DNA of 64,000 nt from an endosymbiont of Escarpia spicata (GTDB lineage: Bacteria; Pseudomonadota; Gammaproteobacteria; Chromatiales; Chromatiaceae). Where the stretch lies: NCBI GenBank assembly GCA_003349915.1, contig QFXE01000007.1, positions 1 to 64,000 of the forward strand, written 5' to 3'. Shown one piece after another: positions 1-7,934 of the stretch. The notes under the pieces are model-generated. The model saw only the letters and a program-made list of their open reading frames with translations, had not been told where the DNA came from and did not search any database. Position numbers and translations under genes: made by a program. The first letter of the stretch is position 1. Every line of letters begins with the position of its first letter.

Positions 1-34
1 GAGCGGCTCCCTATCCCGATTAGGTGTTTCATTG

Positions 35-757
35 TTAAAACTCGAATTCTATTATTACAGGGTTGTGATCACTCAGCTTTCTCACTTTATCATTGTCAAC
101 CACTGTGCAATCTACCAAATGTTTTTCAAGCCTTTTACTTATAAAAAAGTAATCGTTTTGCCAAGGTTTATTGCTTCTACTGTGCCGATGTGTTTGCACG
201 AAATCACTAAAATAATTATCAAAGCAATTTACTAGACCAAATTCATTTAATCGATCAAACAGAACTTGATGTGAATTTCCTGTTTGTTGCTTGTCTATTT
301 GTTTACTGGCATTTAAATCGCCACCTATGATAACTCTGTGTTTTGAGTTTCGACTTTCTAATATTCCAGTTAGATCAGAAAATATTCTATGAAGATTAGG
401 GATTGCATAAACTACATTTGATATTTTTTCCATTAGCCCATACAGAGATATTACTATAAGTTTGAGATCCGGATTTATCTCTATTTCTGCCGCCGTGACT
501 GCACCAAAAAAATTATTTTTAAATGTATATTCTTTGATTTTATGATTTTTGCTATAGACTCCAGACCCCCAAGGGCGCGAATCACCAATTTCATTCCATA
601 CTAATTGTTCACTATTAAGAATATCTAAGTTTGGATAGGATTCCTGTGATAGAAGAACATCACAACCTATCTCCGCGGTAAAATATTCCCAAGCCTCTGT
701 TTCATGCCTCTTATGGCTCCAATAAGCCATGTTCCATGTTGCGAATCTTAGTTTCAC
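35..757 (-). CDS. Endonuclease/exonuclease/phosphatase (EEP) family protein
   Basis: A 240-residue protein with the metal-dependent phosphoesterase signature of the EEP fold. ATWN lies at the N-terminus (Asn9), the metal-binding Glu is in SQES (Glu39), GGDLNA is near residue 145, NDYFF near 200, and LSDHNPV near the end carries the catalytic His231. The family includes DNases, sphingomyelinases and inositol phosphatases, so the substrate cannot be named. There is no signal peptide, so it is probably cytoplasmic. The gene is AT-rich compared with the rest of the window and starts 11 bp beyond a good attC site, as expected for the gene of an integron cassette. Its own downstream attC would lie outside the window. 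Confidence 0.85.
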   Translation of the reverse strand: MKLRFATWNMAYWSHKRHETEAWEYFTAEIGCDVLLSQESYPNLDILNSEQLVWNEIGDSRPWGSGVYSKNHKIKEYTFKNNFFGAVTAAEIEINPDLKLIVISLYGLMEKISNVVYAIPNLHRIFSDLTGILESRNSKHRVIIGGDLNASKQIDKQQTGNSHQVLFDRLNEFGLVNCFDNYFSDFVQTHRHSRSNKPWQNDYFFISKRLEKHLVDCTVVDNDKVRKLSDHNPVIIEFEF

Positions 758-767
758 TCTATTTTAC

Positions 768-888
768 ACCTAACGTCGCAAATCACCGGAAGGCAAAAGT
801 GGTGTTTGGTTTGTGTAAAATGAAGCGTAGCGGAATACACAAACCAAACAACGCTTTTGACTGTCCGAGTGAATTTGCTTTGTTAGGC
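768..888 (-). repeat. attC recombination site of an integron cassette
   Basis: On the minus strand the site runs from an R'' box GCCTAAC (888-882) to an R' box GTTAGGT (774-768). Both fit the consensus RYYYAAC / GTTRRRY. Between them is a long imperfect palindrome: a perfect 14-bp inverted repeat (GTTTGGTTTGTGTA and its complement) flanked by further pairing arms with mismatches. The length of 121 bp is in the usual attC range. It lies 45 bp after the stop of the YbjN-like gene and 11 bp before the start of the EEP gene, the expected position between two cassettes read on the minus strand. Confidence 0.75.
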
Positions 889-933
889 ATTATTGGATCT
901 TATGGCTCATACGGCAGACTATAATTCAACACG

Positions 934-1344
934 TTATGCAATTATATCTTGTCCATAATCCAAGGCCGCATGGGAAGGTATTGATAAGAAGAATTTCGTG
1001 GCTAATACGATGTTCTTTTTGCTGACTCCGCCCCTTAAATACATATGATGATCAATTTTAAGCATATCATCAGGAACAAGTCTTGCGCGAATCATCAGAT
1101 ACCCATTGTTCATATTGTTGATACATTCTAATCGCTCCATTTGAGTTGAACTTGTTTTAAATGAGTAGAGAGAAAGAAACATTAATAAATCATTATCATC
1201 TGAAGGGATGACAACGCATTTAGAATTTTCTTTGACTATTAGATCGCCATTAGCATTCCAAGATGTATCCATAAAAGCTGCATCATAAATTGAGTGTAAG
1301 AGTTCTTTCGATAAATTCTCAGATGTTACAAGATCATTGGACAT
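934..1344 (-). CDS. YbjN domain-like protein
   Basis: A protein of about 136 residues resembling the YbjN family (a type III secretion chaperone-like fold, function unclear). The visible pattern is typical: a WNANGDLIV strand, a short VVIPSDDND strand-turn, an amphipathic helix with LECINNMN, a strand YLMIRARL, and a final helix that follows GGV and contains LATKFFL. The start is placed at the second ATG because GGAG lies 8 nt ahead of it; an upstream ATG at 1359 would add five residues. It is AT-rich and sits in the cassette region, upstream of the attC at 768-888 and downstream of the AbiV-like gene, with which it may share a transcript. I cannot infer a more specific role. Confidence 0.6.
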   Translation of the reverse strand: MSNDLVTSENLSKELLHSIYDAAFMDTSWNANGDLIVKENSKCVVIPSDDNDLLMFLSLYSFKTSSTQMERLECINNMNNGYLMIRARLVPDDMLKIDHHMYLRGGVSKKNIVLATKFFLSIPSHAALDYGQDIIA

Positions 1345-1432
1345 TGTTATTCTCCGCATGCTGGTTGTGTATGGTTAATCTAGATATAAGTTCTAATTAT
1401 TTTGTAATATCCATTTATAGTTAGGCTAATAA

Positions 1433-2281
1433 TTAATACTCAGGACACCAGTCATTTTGTGCATTCTTGAGTGATTGAATGGATATCTTTTTTTCTTTCA
1501 TGTCTTTATTGTACAGTGGAAATGGAAGTGATTTTATCACCAAACTATATTGATCTTCTTCTGTGGCGACTAATAAGTCTTTATCATCAAGGATATTAAG
1601 GCATTCTAAATTGGCATCATAGAGTTCCTGAATGTGCGTGTTATCCGTAATTTCAAATGTTCTCCAGAAATCTGAAAATAGCTTAATTGACTCGATATTC
1701 TCTATTCCAATATTATGGAGAGCTTTGACTAAACTGATTATTGGTGAAATTGTAAAGTATGCTGATTTTCCTAATGTATCGTTGGACTTAGGGGCTAACC
1801 ATTCATGTCCTTCATCATCATATTGGACATAATCAACATAAAACGCTTCTTCCCTATTTGAGATGATCGAATTCCTAAATATCCAATCAATGTCCATAGG
1901 GCCATCAAGATAATATTGATCTAGTTCTCCCTCAATATAGCTACACAGTTCTTTATATGTCGAGACGCTCCAGCCACATAATTTAGCATAGACACCTTTG
2001 GCCATGTGATCGTTAAATTTTGCTAATTGTTTAGTGATTGATTTTTTGTTTTTTCTAGGGCATCTTAGCGTGTCAATTAATATTATATATTTTGCAGCTT
2101 CCTCATTAGCGATAGAATAAATAATGTTAGATGCGCGATAATTATTGTTTTCAAATAAATGCTTTGATGATTCGCTAAGTTCACAACAATTTTCGTATAT
2201 TTTGTTTAATCCTATGGCGATTTCATAAAATAGATCATTGTCGCTGAGCTGGTTAAGGTCTCTTATGGCTCGATGTTTCAT
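1433..2281 (-). CDS. AbiV-like abortive infection protein (putative)
   Basis: A 282-residue soluble protein. Residues about 15-75 carry a helical pattern like the AbiV family: a helix starting near Leu25, then NNNYRASNIIYSIANEEAAKYIILID, here split as NNNYRAS and ANEEAAKY, followed by a basic segment. AbiV proteins block phage maturation in lactococci, and HEPN-like relatives are common in accessory DNA. The rest of the protein has no motif I recognise. The gene is AT-rich and lies between a weak attC (2298-2405) and the YbjN-like gene, so it looks like cassette cargo. A GCCTAAC box (minus strand, 1426-1420) lies six bases after the stop, but no matching partner box follows before the next gene. 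Family assignment is moderate. Confidence 0.5.
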   Translation of the reverse strand: MKHRAIRDLNQLSDNDLFYEIAIGLNKIYENCCELSESSKHLFENNNYRASNIIYSIANEEAAKYIILIDTLRCPRKNKKSITKQLAKFNDHMAKGVYAKLCGWSVSTYKELCSYIEGELDQYYLDGPMDIDWIFRNSIISNREEAFYVDYVQYDDEGHEWLAPKSNDTLGKSAYFTISPIISLVKALHNIGIENIESIKLFSDFWRTFEITDNTHIQELYDANLECLNILDDKDLLVATEEDQYSLVIKSLPFPLYNKDMKEKKISIQSLKNAQNDWCPEY

Positions 2282-2297
2282 GATTCTATCTTCCCAC

Positions 2298-2405
2298 GCC
2301 TAACATCTAAATAGGCGGCACAGCCTATCTCGATAAACACTGCGGCAGCGTTCGGAGTGATAGGCCGTGGCGTCATATTGTATTTTACATGACGATAGGT
2401 TAGCG
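2298..2405 (-). repeat. Probable attC site, imperfect
   Basis: On the minus strand a good R' box GTTAGGC (2304-2298) is paired with a less canonical R'' box CGCTAAC (2405-2399). Between them imperfect inverted repeats are visible, for example GCACAGCCTATC against GATAGGCCGTGG and CACT against AGTG. The site is 108 bp long and starts 16 bp upstream of the AbiV-like gene, where the attC of the preceding cassette should be. The R'' box departs from the consensus at two positions, so this may be a decayed site. Confidence 0.45.
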
Positions 2406-2674
2406 TTATTTCAAAGAGAAATAAAATCCTTGCCATGGAGGGGATGGAATAAACGTTTTTCTAGCTACAGATTCACTGATAAGGTTGCGCTGTTCTGACG
2501 CAACTATCAGAAAACGCTGGCAAAACCTACGATTTAGGAAAATGCGCGGATGTGGTGCGTGCGATATGTCAGAAACCTACCTGAAGCACTACGATTCTAT
2601 CAGGCTGAGGACTCACTCTCCTGAACATGTGGCGTCCTATTTCAAAAGAATAGGGCGGTAATCCCCCCGGGCAA
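2406..2674. other. Intergenic, no gene seen
   Basis: No convincing coding region. A hairpin at 2476-2510 pairs CTGATA and GTTGCG with CGCAAC and TATCAG around a short loop, with a two-base bulge. No integrase gene or recognisable attI site is present between the cassettes and the chromosomal genes to the right. Confidence 0.5.
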
Positions 2675-2738
2675 TCGGTTCCAACCTGGGCCTGCAGATC
2701 ATCCGGGGCATCCTCGCAGTATTATCGGCAAGCGTTGA
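2675..2738 (+). pseudogene. Decayed 3' end of a yjgR-type (DUF853) ATPase gene, copy A
   Basis: In the + direction this stretch encodes a C-terminal tail like that of HerA-like YjgR ATPases: LQIIRGIL, then after one missing base IIGKR and a stop at 2736-2738. The same IIGKR-stop tail ends copy B (6396) and copy C (9444). Only about 20 codons survive. As in copy C, a yceH reading frame follows, which suggests an ancestral yjgR-yceH gene order. Confidence 0.55.
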
Positions 2739-2857
2739 ATACTGTTTGCTGACCCGGTTTTCGAGTTTTACTTCATCCCAGCTTTTCAACTTTCGCTTGT
2801 GCTCAGCACTTCCGGAGATTATTTTCACAGTAATCCTACGTACCAGTGACACTGAAT

Positions 2858-3541
2858 ATGACAGACCAGCCTGACACAGAAGCCAATAACGAACCGTTGT
2901 TAACTCCAGTTGAAGCCCGTATTCTCGGCGTGTTGATGGAGAAACAGCGGACCACCCCGGACAATTATCCGCTCACCCTCAACGCACTGGTACAGGCCTG
3001 CAACCAGAAGACCAGCCGCAACCCGGTGATGCAGCTGACCCAGGGAGAGGTTGGCCACACCGTCAACCTGCTGCGGGATCGGGAACTGATCCGTTCGAGT
3101 TTCTCCGGCCGGGCGGAGCGTTATGAACAGAAACTCGGCAGGCATCTTGAGCTTGGCCTGGAGGAGCAGGCGGTGCTCTGTGTCCTGCTATTGCGCGGCC
3201 CCCAGACGCTGGGTGAGCTGCGTACCCACGGTTCGCGCCTGGCGGATTTTACCGGGCTGGAGGATGTCAGAGATGCACTGGAACTGCTGATGGCGCAAGA
3301 TCCTTCATTGGTGGCGACCCTTCCCAAGGGACCAGGACGGCGCGAGGACCGATACGCCCAGCTGCTGAGCGATGAGCCAAAGGAGGAGCTGTCTATGGCC
3401 GCTGCTGCGAAGGAAACGACCGGTGAAGCTGATCGTCTGACAGCCCTTGAGGAGGAAGTCCGGCAGTTGCGGGCCGAAATAGACACACTGTGGCGGTTGA
3501 CCGGACTGCAGATGCAGAAACCATCATCGGATGAGAGATAG
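2858..3541 (+). CDS. yceH: YceH family protein (DUF480)
   Basis: A protein of 227 residues with the conserved YceH N-terminus (TPVEARILGVLMEK, TTPDNYPLTLNAL, CNQKTSRNPV) and two predicted winged-helix domains. A C-terminal coiled-coil-like segment (LTALEEEVRQLRAEIDTLW) follows. The family is widespread in Gammaproteobacteria and its biochemical role is unknown; winged-helix folds suggest nucleic acid binding. I place the start at the ATG at 2858 because the deleted second copy at 9504 preserves this ATG and the following 30 codons, while the GTG at 2846 is not conserved there. Acidic and low-complexity C-terminal residues differ between the copies. Confidence 0.88.
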   Translation: MTDQPDTEANNEPLLTPVEARILGVLMEKQRTTPDNYPLTLNALVQACNQKTSRNPVMQLTQGEVGHTVNLLRDRELIRSSFSGRAERYEQKLGRHLELGLEEQAVLCVLLLRGPQTLGELRTHGSRLADFTGLEDVRDALELLMAQDPSLVATLPKGPGRREDRYAQLLSDEPKEELSMAAAAKETTGEADRLTALEEEVRQLRAEIDTLWRLTGLQMQKPSSDER

Positions 3542-3578
3542 TCTTTCGCTGTCACCTCAAGGCTTGCCCCGCCGACCC

Positions 3579-4649
3579 CTACAGAAACGAGTAATCGGTA
3601 TAACCTTTTTTATCACCGCCGTAAAACGTCTCGGGATCTGGCTCGTTAAGTCGTGCGCCCTGTGCAAATCGCCCAGGTAAATCCGGATTGGCGATAAACA
3701 GCTTGCCGAAGGCAACCAAATCAGCATCACCCTGTTGCAACGCCTGCTCAGCCTTCGCTTGGGTATAACCATTGTTGGCCATGTAGAGACCACCAAAGCG
3801 GCGCTTGAGTTCATGATAATCCACAAGGCGATCTCCACCCAACATATCGCCTTCCAATACATGCAGGTAGGCAAGCTGATGGCCGCGCAACATATCAACA
3901 ACCGCATTAAACGTCGTTTGCGGCTGTGAATCCCGAATGTCATTGAACTGATTTTCTGGTGACAGACGCACGCCGATACGGTTGCTAGACCAAACTCTAC
4001 TCACCGCTGTAATCACTTCCTCCAACAGGCGCATGCGGTTTTCAATACTGCCGCCATAGATATCAGTCCGGGTGTTGGTGCCATCACGTAAAAACTCATC
4101 CAACAAATAGCCATTCGCTGAATGGATCTCCACCCCATCAAAGCCTGCATCCCTGGCTCTTTGTGCAGCTGCCGCATAATCCGCACACAGACCAGGGATC
4201 TCTTCGATGGTCAGGGCACGGGGGGTCTCGAAAGGCTGCATGCCCTCATAGGTCACGGCATCACCTTCAGGACGAATGGCAGACGGCGCTACCGGCTGAA
4301 TGTTGTCGGGCAACATCGAGGAGTGAGATATGCGCCCCACATGCCAGAGCTGGATAAAGACACGCCCGCCTTCGGCATGCACGGCATCGGTTACCTGCCG
4401 CCATCCCGCCACTTGCTCATCACTGTGGATTCCCGGTGTTGCGGGGTAGCCAACGGCCTCGGGCGAGATTTGACTGGCCTCGGTAATAATCAACCCGGCA
4501 GCGGCCCGCTGAGTGTAGTACTTGGCGTTCAGTGCCGTGGGCACATTGCCCTCGCCGGCCCGATTGCGGGTCATGGGCGCCATCACAATACGATTCGGCA
4601 GTGTCAGGCCACCCAACGTGAGCGGGGTAAAAAGATCGATATTATTCAT
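3579..4649 (-). CDS. nemA: Alkene reductase, Old Yellow Enzyme family (NemA-like)
   Basis: A 356-residue FMN-dependent NAD(P)H oxidoreductase that reduces activated C=C bonds or nitro compounds. The TIM-barrel family signs are clear: the N-terminal LTLPNRIVMAPMTR segment, the substrate-binding pair His176/Asn179 in HSAN followed by Tyr181, the RLSPEN strand, and the FMN phosphate site FGKLFIANPDL near the C-terminus. Length equals that of NemA and xenobiotic reductases. Eight bases separate it from the upstream dinucleotide-binding reductase gene, so the two are probably one transcript. The physiological substrate is unknown; electrophile or quinone detoxification is the usual role. Confidence 0.9.
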   Translation of the reverse strand: MNNIDLFTPLTLGGLTLPNRIVMAPMTRNRAGEGNVPTALNAKYYTQRAAAGLIITEASQISPEAVGYPATPGIHSDEQVAGWRQVTDAVHAEGGRVFIQLWHVGRISHSSMLPDNIQPVAPSAIRPEGDAVTYEGMQPFETPRALTIEEIPGLCADYAAAAQRARDAGFDGVEIHSANGYLLDEFLRDGTNTRTDIYGGSIENRMRLLEEVITAVSRVWSSNRIGVRLSPENQFNDIRDSQPQTTFNAVVDMLRGHQLAYLHVLEGDMLGGDRLVDYHELKRRFGGLYMANNGYTQAKAEQALQQGDADLVAFGKLFIANPDLPGRFAQGARLNEPDPETFYGGDKKGYTDYSFL

Positions 4650-4657
4650 TATTCACC

Positions 4658-5311
4658 TCACTTTCTCAGCAACTTGAAGGCATGATTGCCGTTGAAACCC
4701 TGGTTGAAGAAATGCCTGATCCAGACCATCGCCAATGGTTCCAGATAGCGGGAATTTTCAATGCCGCCCAGATCAATCACCGGTGGCCAGCCGAGCGACT
4801 CGATCAGCTCCCCGGTAGTCTTTTTAGCATTAGCGTCGTTGCCACAAATGAACATATCCGGCTTACCCTCCGGAAAGTCCGGATCGACCATATGTGGATT
4901 ACCGACAATGTTAAAGGCCTTGACCACCCGGGCCTCGGGTAGCAAGCGCTGCACCAGTTCTCCTGCGGAATCGGTATGCCCGACATCGAGTACCGGTGGT
5001 TGCCCTTCGGTCTCAAAGCGTAGCGGGTTGGTGGCATCCATCACCAGCTTGCCGGCGAAGTTCCCCGCACCTGCGAGTTCGATAACGTTTTGCAGATGGG
5101 GCCAACCGATGGCGATTACAACCGCCTCGCCAAAGGCTGCCGCCCCGGCAAACGTCCCAGTCCGGGCATCGTTGCCGGTTTGCTCAAGCCAGTCCTGAAC
5201 CTTTTGCGCCGCCGGATTGCGAGTGCCGATCATGACTTTATGACCACGGCCGGCAAAGCCGGCACCCAATACACAGCCAACATCGCCAGTTCCCAAAATA
5301 CCTATTTTCAT
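4658..5311 (-). CDS. NADPH-dependent F420 reductase-like dinucleotide-binding protein
   Basis: A 217-residue Rossmann-fold protein with the dinucleotide motif GTGDVG (residues 7-12) and the order typical of the F420-dependent NADP oxidoreductase family: the strand-helix start, GTRNP after strand 2, DATNPL in the middle, and VKAFNIVGNPHM leading to the second half. In Proteobacteria lacking F420 such proteins are generic NAD(P)-binding reductases. The start at 5311 is chosen because GGAGG lies 8 nt upstream; an earlier in-frame ATG at 5326 would place that ribosome site inside the gene. It is the first gene of a two-gene unit with the OYE-family reductase and may act with it. Confidence 0.8.
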   Translation of the reverse strand: MKIGILGTGDVGCVLGAGFAGRGHKVMIGTRNPAAQKVQDWLEQTGNDARTGTFAGAAAFGEAVVIAIGWPHLQNVIELAGAGNFAGKLVMDATNPLRFETEGQPPVLDVGHTDSAGELVQRLLPEARVVKAFNIVGNPHMVDPDFPEGKPDMFICGNDANAKKTTGELIESLGWPPVIDLGGIENSRYLEPLAMVWIRHFFNQGFNGNHAFKLLRK

Positions 5312-5471
5312 GTCTGCACCCTCCATTTACGAATGGTAGGAGATCAGGTTTAACTGCCACGGTTTCGTTGATAACAGTAATGATAGGGCATTATCGACCC
5401 CATATTTTGGATAAGAGGATGTTTGATATGTTTCTGGCTTTCTTTTTCCGACGAAAACCCATATCTCAAAC

Positions 5472-5491
5472 GTAGGTCTGATCAGACCTAC
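5472..5491. repeat. Perfect 20-bp palindrome
   Basis: The sequence GTAGGTCTGA followed by its exact reverse complement. It sits exactly where the yadH-like remnant begins, at the left border of a rearranged block. It could be a REP-type element or a trace of the event that built the block. Confidence 0.6.
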
Positions 5492-5688
5492 TTCTTGATG
5501 TCCACACCCAAGTGCAGACGGGTCGGCAGTCCCGATAGCGAAGACTACTCCACGATCCGGCCATGGTTGATGATGGCGATGTTGAGGCAGAGGCTCTCCG
5601 CCTCTTCGAGGTAGTGGGTGGAGAGAATAATGGTGGTGCCCTGTGTGTTGATCTCCCGCAGAAACGCCCATATGGAACGGCGAATCTC
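5487..5688 (-). pseudogene. Deletion-fused remnant of yadG/yadH ABC exporter genes
   Basis: Read on the minus strand, this segment matches the middle of the intact ABC ATPase at 10745-11683 (from the [13 protein letters not shown] region through [11 protein letters not shown] to the SRLH region), then jumps into the last codons of the permease gene (GVxIKK and stop). The join lies at CTGCAC, which occurs at both parental positions. An in-frame TAG replaces a Gln codon. It is a non-functional copy, carrying only about 60 codons of the ATPase and 8 of the permease. Confidence 0.75.
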
Positions 5689-5690
5689 AG

Positions 5691-5713
5691 GAAATAAATC
5701 TGTCCCCTTATTT
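5691..5713. repeat. RAYT/REP-associated tag at a rearrangement junction
   Basis: GAAATAAATCTGTCCCC and the bases after it resemble the AAATAAATCTGTCCCC tags that border RAYT-associated sequences in many gammaproteobacterial genomes (from memory, not searched). It lies exactly between the yadG-like remnant and the yjgR-like remnant. Confidence 0.45.
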
Positions 5714-5717
5714 TTCT

Positions 5718-6396
5718 GACGAAGCCCATCTTCTGTTCAGCAAGGCGCCAAAAGCACTGCTGGAAAAGATCACCCAGGTGGTGCGGCTGATCCGATCAAA
5801 AGGCGTGGGCGTCTTCTTCATCACCCAGTATCCCAATGATATACACGACGAAGTCATCGGCCAGCTCGGTAACCGCATTCAGCACGCCCTGCGCGCCTTT
5901 ACCCTCAGGGACAGGAAAGCGGTCAAGGCGGCCGTGAAACCTTCCGCCAGAATCCGGCTTTCGACACCGAAGAGGTCATCGGCCAGCTGGGGGTAGGTGA
6001 GGCCCTGATCTCAACCCTCGATCACAAGGGCGTACCAAGTGTGGTGGAGCGTACACTGATGTCTCCCCCGCGCTCCAAATTTGGCCCTGTGGATGCAAAT
6101 GAGAGGGAGCGGATCATCAATCGCTCCCCTCTTAAAAGTAATTATGACCAGACCCTGGACCGGGAATCAGCCTATGAGATGCTGATCAATCGCGAGGAAG
6201 AGCTGGCGAAAAGGCGTCAGCTGCTGGCCGAGCAAGAGAGCCGTGAGAAAGAGGAATCCAAAAAAGCCGCGGCAGCGGCGGCAAGCGGCAGGGTGTCATG
6301 GAGACCTTCGCCAAATCCGTTGCCAGGGCCGTCGATTCCAAGCTGGGCCGACAGATCACCCGCGACATCCTTGGCAACATCATCGGCAAGCGCTAG
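5718..6396 (+). pseudogene. yjgR: Truncated, frameshifted yjgR-type HerA-like ATPase (DUF853), copy B
   Basis: The C-terminal half of a YjgR-like P-loop ATPase. Translation begins exactly at the Walker B segment DEAHLLF and continues through [34 protein letters not shown] and, after a one-base loss near 5935, the VERTLMSPPRS and DRESAYE segments. A second one-base shift in the GCG-rich stretch near 6285 is needed to reach METFAKSVARAVDSKLGR and the final NIIGKR-stop. The N-terminal Walker A half is missing, replaced by a RAYT-like tag and a yadG remnant. Not functional as read. Confidence 0.8.
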
Positions 6397-6722
6397 AGAT
6401 ACCGGCATGGGTTAAATCGCTCATTGTCATCTCGACCGCACGACTGAATGGATGCAGGAGGCCAGAGCCGAGGGAGAGATCTCATGCTACGGAGTACTGT
6501 ATCACGAGATTCCTCACTCTGGCCGGGATAACAGAGTGGTAAAGGATGGTGATGCGCCAAGCTTATCCACCCTACCTGTCATGAGCTTTGGTTTGACACT
6601 CGGATGGCCATGAGGAATCACATCCTTGGAAACCAACAACTTCACCACCCTGTAGAAATTCTTCTCTCCCCCGTGTTTTCGGGTTTTATTTTCTTCTTGC
6701 TTGTTGAATCAATTCAGAATAA
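6397..6722. other. Intergenic, dispersed-repeat-like sequence
   Basis: No gene seen. The stretch 6421-6535 starts with TGTCATCTCGACCG and contains GGGAGAGATCTC with a later GAGATTCCTC, resembling dispersed non-coding repeats of Proteobacteria. A CTTATCCACCCTAC half-site near 6560 matches the arm of the hairpin repeat at 47306-47382. Confidence 0.35.
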
Positions 6723-7934
6723 TTACCTCGCCCCATGCTTGACGAGAAGGTCTGCTATGGAGTCCAGTCGGTTGATACGACAGTATTCCAACAATGTGAT
6801 GCCTCCTTCTTCAGCATTTACGAGGCGTCCGGGCTTTCCTGTTGAGTAACGGACACCCCCGGATGTTTGCGTTTTGCCAGCAGGCTCGAATCCGGCAACC
6901 CGCACGACATTGGGGTCTGCTCCTTCCGCGAGCATCGTCTTTAGCCTGGAGAAATCCTGGGATGTAGAGTTAGGTGTAGGGTTCGATAGGTCGGCTTTTG
7001 TTCCTTTCTTTGAATCATAGCTTACTCTCATGAAGGCTTGAGGAACCTGGCCCATGATCGTCCTGCCGAGCGCCATCGACTTTTCCAGACCTTGAACGGC
7101 ACGAATTTTCTTGTTATCCGCGCCACTTACCAGCAACAGCTTGACTACCTCAGTTTGACCTGCCCCTGATGCTACTGTTAACGGCGTCTCACCATCTTTG
7201 GTAGTTGCATTTACATTCGCCTTGGCGGCGATCAGTAGTTTGACAATTTCAGTATGACCAAACTGCGACGCCATCAGCAGCGGCGAAAGACCCCGATCGG
7301 TGGTGGTTGCATTTACATTAGCCTTGGCCGCAAGTAACAGCTTGACAACTTCAGTGTGACCGTTTTGCGACGCCATATACAATGGTGTGGTTCCATCCAT
7401 TTTACTGACAGCATTTGCATCCGCCTTGGCTGCCAGCAGCAGCTTTACTATCTCAGTATGGCCCTTCGTCGATGCAAACCACAACGAAGTAACTCCGTCA
7501 ATATTCTTGGCATTTACCTTGGCCCCCGCCGCCAGCAACAGATTGACGATTTCAGCATTACCAGTGTCAGAAACCAAAGCCAGCGGGGTATTACCCTGCA
7601 TTTGCGTTGCATTGACATGCGCATTGGCAGCAAGCAGCTGTTTGACAACTTCTGTATGCCCTAACTCTGATGCTATCCACAGCGGAGTAAAGTCACCTTT
7701 TTTAGACGCATTGACATCTGCCCCGGCAGCAAGAAGCAACTCGACAACACCAGTATGCCCCATTTCCGTCGCCTTAATCAGGGCAGTGGCACCATCCTGT
7801 TTACGAACTGTATTTGCATCAGCCCCAGCCGCCAGTAGCAGCTTTACATCTCCAAGATTACCTTCTTTCTGATGCCAAATATAGTGCAGATCGGCCCTCT
7901 TTTTCGACTGCCTCAATATCAGCTTTAGCTGCAA
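6723..7934 (-). CDS. Ankyrin-repeat protein, 3' part of a frameshifted MORN-ankyrin gene
   Basis: This frame encodes about eight ankyrin repeats of the form TPLxxASxxGHTEVVKLLLAAKADVNA, then a non-repeat C-terminal region (around SMALGRTIMGQVPQAFM) and one degenerate terminal ankyrin-like unit (LLEYCRINRLDSIADLLVKHGA). Its first residues, up to the GNLGDVKLL segment, are out of frame: removing one A from GAAAGAAGG near 7890 joins it to the upstream frame at ...LASE and gives a continuous ankyrin repeat. It is therefore probably the second half of one protein of about 775 residues. Ankyrin arrays mediate protein-protein contacts. A functional start of its own is doubtful. Confidence 0.7.
   Translation of the reverse strand: MQLKLILRQSKKRADLHYIWHQKEGNLGDVKLLLAAGADANTVRKQDGATALIKATEMGHTGVVELLLAAGADVNASKKGDFTPLWIASELGHTEVVKQLLAANAHVNATQMQGNTPLALVSDTGNAEIVNLLLAAGAKVNAKNIDGVTSLWFASTKGHTEIVKLLLAAKADANAVSKMDGTTPLYMASQNGHTEVVKLLLAAKANVNATTTDRGLSPLLMASQFGHTEIVKLLIAAKANVNATTKDGETPLTVASGAGQTEVVKLLLVSGADNKKIRAVQGLEKSMALGRTIMGQVPQAFMRVSYDSKKGTKADLSNPTPNSTSQDFSRLKTMLAEGADPNVVRVAGFEPAGKTQTSGGVRYSTGKPGRLVNAEEGGITLLEYCRINRLDSIADLLVKHGAR

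Noticed and set aside
1345..1432. A third attC between the AbiV-like and YbjN-like genes
   Set aside because: Only one box (GCCTAAC on the minus strand at 1426-1420) is present; no GTTRRRY partner and no palindrome fits in the 88-bp gap.
2637..2852. A 71-residue minus-strand reading frame next to yceH
   Set aside because: It runs antisense through the yjgR remnant and yceH leader and has no family-like sequence.
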